Made by a program: the position numbers and the translations under genes. Below are positions 1-5,867 of a stretch of 44,188 bases of DNA, piece by piece. Source of the stretch: an uncultured Blautia sp. (GTDB taxonomy: Bacteria > Bacillota > Clostridia > Lachnospirales > Lachnospiraceae); assembly GCA_900539145.1 (NCBI GenBank), contig UQAX01000020.1, positions 1 through 44,188 of the forward strand. Direction: 5' to 3'. A model generated the notes under the pieces. The model saw nothing but the letters and a program-made list of their open reading frames with translations. It had not been told where the DNA came from and made no database searches. Every line of letters starts with the position of its first letter. The stretch's first letter is position 1.

Positions 1-11
1 TTGTTTGCCAT
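1..11 (-). CDS. Possible start of the next gene leftwards (only 3-4 codons visible)
   Basis: An ATG on the minus strand at position 11 opens a frame reading M-A-N before the window ends, with an AGAGGA ribosome-binding-like stretch about 12 bases upstream. It follows the DUF3791 gene by 58 bases on the same strand, so it would be the next gene of that operon. Given the upstream orphan cas3, a cas5 of subtype I-C is the natural expectation here, but three residues cannot show it. Treat this as a pointer to look left of the window and not as an identified gene. Confidence 0.3.
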
Positions 12-69
12 ACAATTTTATTTTCCTCTAACCACTATCTCTTTGTTTCAAACTTCACCTCTTTCATCA

Positions 70-510
70 CTATAGTACCTTTCCTTCCTCATAACATGCG
101 GCAATATAATCTCTAGGCTGATAATAAAAATCTGTATTGTAATCTGAAATATGCTCATCAATCCATGAACGATAGACTTCCCATATTCCTTTCACAATTT
201 CACATTCTGCATAAATATCTTCTATTAGTCTTTCATACACTTCACCTATGCTCCAATAATCTGGAATTACATATTTACATTGTTTTTCATTGTCAAATGT
301 CCCCAATTTAAGGTTACTTTCCTCAATAAATTCATCAGCTACTTTTTCAATAGGTTCACAATGAAATACATCCGCATACTCATAAATTCGCTCTATTCGT
401 TCGTATCCCAAAGCTTCCACTACTTCACTTCTTTTTTGCTTTACTTTTCTCCCAATATATTCAATTAAACTACATGTAAAAAACAAAGCATTATTATTTT
501 TTCTTGCCAT
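70..510 (-). CDS. DUF3791-type partner (putative antitoxin) of the DUF3990 protein
   Basis: This 146-residue soluble protein has no signal peptide or membrane segment. Residues about 8-60 resemble DUF3791: aromatic start, conserved IEYI, and a C-terminal part around VFHCEPIEKVADEFIEE. The C-terminal half (IPDYWSIG, LIEDI, SWIDEHISDYN, FYYQPRDYI) belongs to the longer version of the family that I recall next to DUF3990 genes. I chose the ATG at 510 over the GTG at 522 because AGGAAGT lies 10 bases upstream. The start overlaps the end of the DUF3990 gene by 17 bases, indicating translational coupling. Toxin first and partner second is unusual for classical type II pairs. An antitoxin role is inferred from pairing; no DNA-binding motif is evident. 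Confidence 0.7.
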   Translation of the reverse strand: MARKNNNALFFTCSLIEYIGRKVKQKRSEVVEALGYERIERIYEYADVFHCEPIEKVADEFIEESNLKLGTFDNEKQCKYVIPDYWSIGEVYERLIEDIYAECEIVKGIWEVYRSWIDEHISDYNTDFYYQPRDYIAACYEEGKVL

Positions 511-961
511 ATACAGTCTCACTTCCTATAAACGTTAATGTATCCAGTGCAGAAATAGTATGAAAACTAATTTGATGGGTAGGATGCTTAAATTTTACTA
601 ATTCCCAAAATGCTGCTCTGGATATTTTACCATCAATAAAATTCTGGATATAATTATAAATGGTATCGTCTGCCATTGGACCTTCTACAATGTCATATTT
701 ATGGGATTTTCCTTGACGACAGGCTACTATAAAATCCAGCCATTCTTCTGTCATTTTCTCAAATATAAGATAATTTAATTTTTCATTTGGCATATACTTA
801 TATTTATTAATGTATCCTTCTTTTCCATATCGAGTCGCCCAACGTTCAGCCTGCTCCATATATTTCGTGCAATAGAATCCAAAATAAAAATCTTTATTGA
901 ATTTTGCTTTTCGAATTTCCGGGTATTCCACGACAACATTACTTCCATGATATAAAAGCAT
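494..961 (-). CDS. DUF3990 protein, ADP-ribosyltransferase-like putative toxin
   Basis: This 155-residue protein opens with LYHGSNVVVEYPEI, the signature start of DUF3990. It continues with DFYFGFYCTKYMEQAERWA at about residues 24-42 and IVEGPMADDTIY at about 111-122. The order His (HGS), Tyr (GFY-T) and a late acidic motif resembles the H-Y-E/D arrangement of ADP-ribosyltransferase folds such as PARP-like toxins; that reading is inference. The start is the ATG at 961 behind AAGGAGAG. A good promoter lies about 70 bases upstream, and a candidate CRISPR-RNA target lies just before the promoter. The downstream partner overlaps it. Substrate and toxicity are unknown from sequence. Confidence 0.75.
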   Translation of the reverse strand: MLLYHGSNVVVEYPEIRKAKFNKDFYFGFYCTKYMEQAERWATRYGKEGYINKYKYMPNEKLNYLIFEKMTEEWLDFIVACRQGKSHKYDIVEGPMADDTIYNYIQNFIDGKISRAAFWELVKFKHPTHQISFHTISALDTLTFIGSETVYGKKK

Positions 962-1028
962 TTATTCTCTCCTTTTACATAGTTTGTTTATCTTTTCTGA
1001 TTTTCTCTCAATCTTTTACTATATTTTC

Positions 1029-1057
1029 AATATATCATACCTGTATCACGAAATCAA
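1029..1057 (-). promoter_or_regulatory. Promoter of the DUF3990 toxin gene
   Basis: On the minus strand TTGATT (1052-1057), a 17-base spacer and TATATT (1029-1034) form a near-consensus sigma-A promoter. Transcription would start near 1022 and leave a leader of about 60 bases before the toxin ATG. It points away from the CRISPR-like RNA promoter at 1136, making a divergent pair. Confidence 0.7.
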
Positions 1058-1079
1058 CACCAAAATAATTTTGTTAAGA

Positions 1080-1092
1080 TAATTTCAATGAA
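1080..1092 (-). promoter_or_regulatory. Candidate Cascade target (PAM plus seed) upstream of the toxin promoter
   Basis: The minus strand reads TTC (1092-1090, the known subtype I-C PAM) followed by ATTGAAATTA (1089-1080). The spacer-like part of the neighbouring RNA begins ATTGATATTA (1196-1205). Nine of ten positions agree, and the single mismatch is at position 6, which type I effectors tolerate because every sixth base is flipped out. Beyond position 10 the match is weak, as expected for binding without cleavage. A full 34-base protospacer would run to 1056 and touch the -35 box at 1052-1057, so bound Cascade would block RNA polymerase. The match is short and AT-rich; chance is not excluded. 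Confidence 0.5.
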
Positions 1093-1135
1093 ATTTATTT
1101 TTCTTACTATTAATTTTTAAATGCACTCTTAATCC

Positions 1136-1164
1136 TTGAGTGAAAAAAAACTATGTGTTATACT
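1136..1164 (+). promoter_or_regulatory. Promoter of the CRISPR-like RNA
   Basis: TTGAGT (1136-1141), a 17-base spacer and TATACT (1159-1164) form a strong sigma-A promoter on the plus strand. The predicted start, about seven bases after the -10 box, falls at 1171, exactly the first base of the pseudo-repeat. No protein frame follows it before the terminator. Confidence 0.7.
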
Positions 1165-1170
1165 ACACCT

Positions 1171-1195
1171 GTCAGATATATCTGTGGATTGAAAC
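1171..1195 (+). repeat. Degenerate subtype I-C CRISPR repeat (single copy)
   Basis: The 25-base unit begins with GTC, has a palindromic core CAGATATATCTG (1173-1184), and ends with GTGGATTGAAAC (1184-1195). Typical I-C repeats are 32 bases, start with GTC, contain a hairpin, and end in GTGGATTGAAAC or GTGGATTGAAAT. Here the hairpin is shortened and AT-rich while the 3' handle is intact. There is one copy only and no spacer array in the window. Repeat degeneration of this kind, with the handle conserved, is known from CreA RNAs. Confidence 0.55.
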
Positions 1196-1219
1196 ATTGA
1201 TATTAATCTTAATTATTCC

Positions 1220-1285
1220 AAAGAAGCGGTAAATGTAAATCGGCAGTTTAACAGCCATACATTTACCGCTTCTTTCACTTTTTCT
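1220..1285 (+). terminator. Terminator of the CRISPR-like RNA, shared 3' end with cas3
   Basis: A perfect 18-bp inverted repeat (1220-1237 with 1258-1275) encloses a 20-base loop and is followed on the plus strand by CACTTTTTCTC. It lies 25 bases beyond the cas3 stop codon, so it can also stop or stabilise the convergent cas3 transcript, although the minus-strand side has only a weak T-run. Confidence 0.7.
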
Positions 1286-1299
1286 CAATTTGTCATTTT

Positions 1300-3438
1300 T
1301 CAGAAAAACACTGCCGCTCCATCATCAATTTCCAGTTCTAATCCTATCTTTTCTGTATATTTCTCCTTATCTCTCAATTCATAGAAATCTTCAATATCTT
1401 CGGAAATCGGTTGAATTGCTCCTATACTGTACAATTTATTAAATTCATTTTCATAGATTGTAATGCAATACTGACTTGCTTTACGCATTCTTGAACGAGT
1501 AAATCCTCTCTCCTTTAATAAACAAAGAGTTTCATTTGCCTCCTCCTCATAATTTATAAAAATTGTTTTTGTATCTTGCTCAATTAATTTGAATTCTTTT
1601 CCTACTTTTGCAAAATTATATCTTTTATTCCGAAACTCATCCAGTATCTTTTTCTTGTCTAGGCTATCACCTTTAATATGATACAGCATTTCAAAATATT
1701 GAGTAATACTTTCCATATCAGAAATATCTCTGTTATCAGCAATCACACTTTTTGCCACATCAATTTGCTGCCTTTGCCCTAAAACATTTTCTTTTCCTTC
1801 AAACTGAAAAATATATACTTTACTTTCTTTTGCTGGTCTAAATCCTTCTCTATTACATCTGCCTGCTGCTTGTATCATAGAGTCCACTCCTGCAAGTTCT
1901 CGATAAACAGATTGAAAATCCAGATCCACTCCCGCTTCTACAAGGCTAGTTGAAATAAGAATACATTTTTTATTTTTTTGAAGCCGCTCTCTTATCTCTC
2001 GCAATGTACGTCTTCTGTGTTTTGGGTACATACTGGTAGACAGATGATAGACGCCATCTCCTTCTAATTGTTTATAAATTCTCTGTGCTCTCTTTTTGGT
2101 ATTTACAATACAAAGCGCCTGATACTCTTTTTCTAATCTCTGTATCAAATCATTTTCCGTCAATACACCTACATTCTCAAAAACTGTTCTTTTAAAAAAC
2201 TCAAACTGTTCTTCCATTCTTGGACATAATTCCTTTGCTGAAATCCTCTCATGAAAAAACGAAGCCAATGCAGGCTGTGTGGCTGTACATAAAACAGCGC
2301 TCACCTGATAATTATTAATGAGTTCTTCAATCATTGCAATGCACGGTTTCAGATAATCGTTTGGAAGCATTTGAGCTTCATCAAAAATAATTACACTATT
2401 TGCGATATTATGTAGTTTTCTACATTTCGAGGATTTATTGGCAAATAAAGATTCAAAAAACTGTACATTCGTTGTAACAACTATTGGCTTGTCCCAATTT
2501 TCTGATGCCAGTTGCATTGGCAGAAGTTCTTCAGAGCTTTCGTAATCAACATTGCAGTGATTTTCCAATACATTTTCCTCTCCTAAAATATCTCGGAATA
2601 CTTTTGTATTTTGCTCAATAATACTTGTATATGGTATTACATAAATAATTCTATCCATTTTATTTTCTAGCGCATGTCGTAATGCAAATGCAAGTGATGC
2701 TACTGTTTTTCCTCCGCCAGTCGGTACAGTCAAACGAAAAAGTCCCTTCTCTGTCTTTCCCATTTCTAAACAATTCTTTAATATTTCTGTTCTTCTTCCA
2801 TTTACTGTATTTATATCTTGATTTTTAAGCCAGACTGAAATATAATTTTCTAATTTTTTAAAAAGTATTTCTATATTTTCTCCTGAATTTCTCCCCTGTT
2901 TCCCCTCTTTCATAAATGCTTCCGTATCTAAAAAATCAGCATCTACCAGGCAAGAATATATCATTCTCATAAAAACACTAAGAGAAAAATCTGGATTAAC
3001 TGTTCTTTTCAAATCAATTGGCATAGAATTAATCGCAGGAACTTCAATTTCTGTCTGATAAGCCTGATAATCACTAAGCTTTTTCAATCTTCTCCCTGAC
3101 AAAGTTGAGTCTGTACTCTCATCATAATTATTCCCATAATCCGGCAGCCCTGCATGATGCCCTGCAATGCAATATTCTAAAAAACTATATTTCCCTCCTT
3201 TTTCCAGGCATACTCTGGCACCTGCTGTGGAATGATCTATTCTATAATTGTTTTCTCCCAAAATCCTTTTTTGGAAGTCTATAGAGTATTTTCCAATATC
3301 ATGTAGCATTCCACAACAATATCCCCAATCCTGTTTTCCAAATTTTTCTGCAAATTCTCCTGATAACTTTGCAGTCCCCTCTAAATGTTCTTTTATTGTT
3401 TGTATTCTCTCTCCGTCTATATGTGCAATATATTTCAT
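1300..3438 (-). CDS. cas3: CRISPR-associated helicase/nuclease Cas3 (subtype I-C-like)
   Basis: Cas3 is the ssDNA nuclease-helicase recruited by Cascade to degrade targeted DNA. The 712-residue protein has an N-terminal HD nuclease domain (GMLHDIGK with His46-Asp47, DHSTAGA, and the HH pair near 94-95). It continues into a superfamily 2 helicase: Walker A PTGGGKT near 239-245, DEAQ near 353-356, CTATQPAL, and QAAGRCNREG as motif VI. Length and motifs are complete, so it should be active. The start is the ATG at 3438 behind AAGGAGA; the upstream extension to 3486 has no ribosome site. In I-C operons cas5, cas8c and cas7 follow cas3 directly; here an RNA gene and a toxin-like pair occupy that place. 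An intrinsic terminator sits just upstream of the gene. Confidence 0.93.
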   Translation of the reverse strand: MKYIAHIDGERIQTIKEHLEGTAKLSGEFAEKFGKQDWGYCCGMLHDIGKYSIDFQKRILGENNYRIDHSTAGARVCLEKGGKYSFLEYCIAGHHAGLPDYGNNYDESTDSTLSGRRLKKLSDYQAYQTEIEVPAINSMPIDLKRTVNPDFSLSVFMRMIYSCLVDADFLDTEAFMKEGKQGRNSGENIEILFKKLENYISVWLKNQDINTVNGRRTEILKNCLEMGKTEKGLFRLTVPTGGGKTVASLAFALRHALENKMDRIIYVIPYTSIIEQNTKVFRDILGEENVLENHCNVDYESSEELLPMQLASENWDKPIVVTTNVQFFESLFANKSSKCRKLHNIANSVIIFDEAQMLPNDYLKPCIAMIEELINNYQVSAVLCTATQPALASFFHERISAKELCPRMEEQFEFFKRTVFENVGVLTENDLIQRLEKEYQALCIVNTKKRAQRIYKQLEGDGVYHLSTSMYPKHRRRTLREIRERLQKNKKCILISTSLVEAGVDLDFQSVYRELAGVDSMIQAAGRCNREGFRPAKESKVYIFQFEGKENVLGQRQQIDVAKSVIADNRDISDMESITQYFEMLYHIKGDSLDKKKILDEFRNKRYNFAKVGKEFKLIEQDTKTIFINYEEEANETLCLLKERGFTRSRMRKASQYCITIYENEFNKLYSIGAIQPISEDIEDFYELRDKEKYTEKIGLELEIDDGAAVFF

Positions 3439-3462
3439 CTCCCTATCTCCTTTCATTATTTT

Positions 3463-3510
3463 AAAAAAATACCGCTGCCAAAGCACTTCTGCCTTAACAA
3501 CGGTATTTTA
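3463..3510 (-). terminator. Intrinsic terminator or attenuator just upstream of cas3
   Basis: On the minus strand AAATACCG pairs with CGGTATTT across a 28-base interior, followed by a run of seven T. It ends about 25 bases before the cas3 ATG and starts about 40 bases after tRNA-Phe. It may simply end the tRNA transcript, but I see no well-spaced promoter between it and cas3, so cas3 expression may depend on read-through. A TTGACA upstream of the hairpin has a TAAAAT only 14 bases away, which is poor spacing. Confidence 0.6.
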
Positions 3511-3548
3511 AGCCCCATTTTCTATGTCAAAAATATATTTTATTAGAG

Positions 3549-3621
<73 letters not shown>

Positions 3622-3712
3622 ATTGTATGTAAGACTTTGTCTTGCAACAACGAATTCATTTTAACACATACTTTTTAAAATATCAATAGTTTTTTTCTAA
3701 TTTTACACAAAA

Positions 3713-3749
3713 GCAGGGGGGCTGATGTTTTTCAACATCAGCCCCCTGC
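3713..3749 (-). terminator. Terminator of the M14 carboxypeptidase gene
   Basis: A GC-rich hairpin of about 16 bp (GCAGGGGGCTGATGTT arms, one base bulged) is followed on the minus strand by GCTTTTG. It lies 30 bases beyond the stop codon at 3779. Confidence 0.85.
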
Positions 3750-3778
3750 ACTTAAAATTATTAATTTTTAAATCTTAT

Positions 3779-5761
3779 TTATGCCATCTTTCCAGATGCA
3801 TCCACATAATATCCATCAATCCACTGGTTACTTGCCATGCTTCCATCTGCGTTCAGGTAATACCAATATCCTCCTACAGATACCCAGCCTGTTTCCATGC
3901 TTCCGTCTGCATTCAGATAATACCATTTTCCTCCTACAGATGCCCAGCCTGTTTCCATACTTCCATCTTCTTCATTCAGATAATACCATTTTCCTCCTAC
4001 GGATACCCAGCCTGTTTCCATTGCTCCACTGTTATCCAAATGATACCATTTTCCTCCTACAGATACCCAGCCTGTTTCCATGCTTCCGTCTGCGTTCAGA
4101 TAATACCATTTTCCATCTACAGATGCCCAGCCTGTTTCCATGCTTCCGTCTGCATTCAGATAATACCATTTTCCTCCTACAGATGCCCAGCCTGTTTCCA
4201 TACTTCCATCTTCTTCATTCAGATAATACCATTTTCCATCTACGGATACCCAGCCTGTTTCCATAACTCCATATTCGTTAAAGTAATACCATTTTCCATC
4301 AATTGCTTTCCAGCCAACTACTTTCTCTCCGTTTTCAGCAGAAACCATTTCAAGGAAAGCATTTTTTGCACCTTCTACCAACTTATCCTGATCTTCTGCT
4401 ACGTATGTGCTACGCTGATTACGTTCACTGGAGCTAACATAGATATAAGCAGGTTTCATTTCTGATAATGTTTTTTCTTCTTTTGTAGTTCTGTCTACAA
4501 CTTTTACAGTTTCAGGACTTAAACCATTTTTTTCCATGATTTCAACAAAATCTTCGTAAGGAATATATTCTTTGCGGCTTCCTTCCCATTTTGGATCATT
4601 CCACAGACAGATATCGAAGTTTTCTGGATTTTCGTAAGCATCAGGATTACGATCAGGTTTATAACTTACAGATTCGTCATAACCTTCACAAATAACTTCC
4701 ATAGTGTAAGTATGAATTCCATGTACGCCATAAGCGTAATCTAACAATTCAGAATATGTCTGATAATCATGGTAAGAATTACTTACATAGTAGTTTCTTT
4801 CAGTAGTCTGTTCAATTGCTTTTCTCATTTTTTCAGCTGTGTTTGCCATAAACTCAATATCTGCAACTTCTTCAGGATTTGACTGATCTGTATCGCGATA
4901 TCCCCATGGATATAATACAGCCTGAATACCGGTATGAACAGTTACCAAAGCATCTAAAGGTGTGTCTTTAAGGAAATTTTGAATATGCTGTGTTTCGATT
5001 TCGGATGCAGCTTCAGGACCGCCGCTTGTTCCGGCATGTTCAGGAGCCCACTGGAAATCAAAGTTACGGTTAATGTCATAACCGCTAGCCCAGGAATCGT
5101 CACCGAGCCAACCATTTCCATCTAAATCTTTCGATTCATATCCGATATCACCAGTTCTTGTTTTGCTTTCATCAGTTGTATAAAGATAACCAATCCACTC
5201 GTCACCTGTAATATCTGCATATAAGTCATTACTTGGGATACCATCGCCGTTTTTATCTAATAACTGGCTGGTTCCGCGAACGAAATACTCAAAGATATTA
5301 TGACTGTCCGGATTCAGTATAGGAATAATATAAATGATATTTCTTTCCAGCATTTCCTTTACCACCGGGTCATCAAGGTTTTCTAACAGCCATGCTGCTG
5401 TATAAGCAGCACTTTCTCCGGATTCTCTTTCATCACCGTGGATATTTGCCACATAAGCAACACCTTTTTTGTTTTTGTTTTTTGAATTCTCGTTGGTAAT
5501 TGTGAGAAGTTTAATATCATTTTCTTTTGTTGTTTTTCCGATAGAACTAAGTTCAGCATACTCAGGATACGCCTTTTCTAATTCGTCAAGCATACCATAA
5601 ATATCTTTCACCGTGTGACGAACGTTCCAATTTTTAGGATTACTGTAGTCTGTTGGTGACGCAAGCTTTTGTGCAGATACAGAAACAGGTGTTATACCTG
5701 TAGCTACAACTGTAGCTGCAAGACTAAACGCTACCATCTTTTTTGTAAAATTTTTTCTCAT
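3779..5761 (-). CDS. Secreted M14 zinc carboxypeptidase with choline-binding-type repeats
   Basis: This 660-residue protein has a Sec signal peptide (basic MRKNFTKK, hydrophobic core to about 28, VSA near 28-30). The M14 catalytic domain (about 45-370) carries HGDERES with zinc ligands His109 and Glu112, the family motif DINRNF near 229-234, the third ligand His276 in VHTG, and catalytic Glu355 in TMEV. Two D-x-N/D-G-D/N-G loops (about 169-182 and 212-222) look like calcium sites inserted in the domain. From about residue 483 nine cell-wall-binding repeats of about 20 residues (GWxSVxGKWYYLN) anchor it to the surface. It probably removes C-terminal residues from peptides or peptidoglycan stems; the substrate is not readable from sequence. 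The ATG at 5761 follows AAGGAGA by eight bases. It neighbours a second hydrolase with the same anchor. Confidence 0.9.
   Translation of the reverse strand: MRKNFTKKMVAFSLAATVVATGITPVSVSAQKLASPTDYSNPKNWNVRHTVKDIYGMLDELEKAYPEYAELSSIGKTTKENDIKLLTITNENSKNKNKKGVAYVANIHGDERESGESAAYTAAWLLENLDDPVVKEMLERNIIYIIPILNPDSHNIFEYFVRGTSQLLDKNGDGIPSNDLYADITGDEWIGYLYTTDESKTRTGDIGYESKDLDGNGWLGDDSWASGYDINRNFDFQWAPEHAGTSGGPEAASEIETQHIQNFLKDTPLDALVTVHTGIQAVLYPWGYRDTDQSNPEEVADIEFMANTAEKMRKAIEQTTERNYYVSNSYHDYQTYSELLDYAYGVHGIHTYTMEVICEGYDESVSYKPDRNPDAYENPENFDICLWNDPKWEGSRKEYIPYEDFVEIMEKNGLSPETVKVVDRTTKEEKTLSEMKPAYIYVSSSERNQRSTYVAEDQDKLVEGAKNAFLEMVSAENGEKVVGWKAIDGKWYYFNEYGVMETGWVSVDGKWYYLNEEDGSMETGWASVGGKWYYLNADGSMETGWASVDGKWYYLNADGSMETGWVSVGGKWYHLDNSGAMETGWVSVGGKWYYLNEEDGSMETGWASVGGKWYYLNADGSMETGWVSVGGYWYYLNADGSMASNQWIDGYYVDASGKMA
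3782..4315 (-). repeat. Nine in-frame cell-wall-binding repeats (M14 enzyme)
   Basis: Tandem units of about 60 bases encode G-W-x-S-V-x-G-K-W-Y-Y-L-N-x-D-G-S-M-E-T variants. Several units are almost identical at DNA level, indicating recent copy-number change. The last unit ends in QWIDGYYVDASGKM, the same ending as in the neighbouring C69 enzyme. Confidence 0.9.
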
Positions 5762-5867
5762 AAGCCGAATCTCCTTTTAAATTTAATATTTTTCGAAATC
5801 TTTAATTCTTATTTTATAAGGCGTTCAGAACCCCTATTTTAAAAATCGCTTATTTTTTCAATCTTAT

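Larger units (their letters stand above)
1171..1285 (+). ncRNA. CreA-like CRISPR-derived small RNA (predicted)
   Basis: Predicted transcript of roughly 110 bases. It has a shortened CRISPR repeat look-alike (1171-1195), an AT-rich spacer-like segment (1196-1219) and a terminator hairpin (1220-1275) with a following T-run. The repeat-like part ends in TGGATTGAAAC, the 11-base 5' handle expected after Cas5c processing in subtype I-C. A terminator hairpin in place of a second repeat would also resemble the 3' stem that I-C crRNAs keep. The RNA converges on cas3 and is divergent from the toxin gene, whose promoter region its seed matches. By analogy with CreA RNAs it would direct Cascade to repress the toxin. 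Expression and processing are unproven. Confidence 0.6.

Noticed and set aside
1160..1260. Reading the repeat-like unit as the end of an eroded ordinary CRISPR array
   Set aside because: Kept only as a lesser alternative: it lies on the strand opposite to cas3, has its own promoter starting exactly at the repeat and its own terminator, and has no second repeat, which fits a dedicated RNA gene better.
3725..4465. Long plus-strand frames across the M14 repeat array, with repeating IIPFSSYRCPACFH-like peptides
   Set aside because: They are antisense shadows of the wall-binding repeats; the minus-strand frame has signal peptide, catalytic residues and repeat phase.
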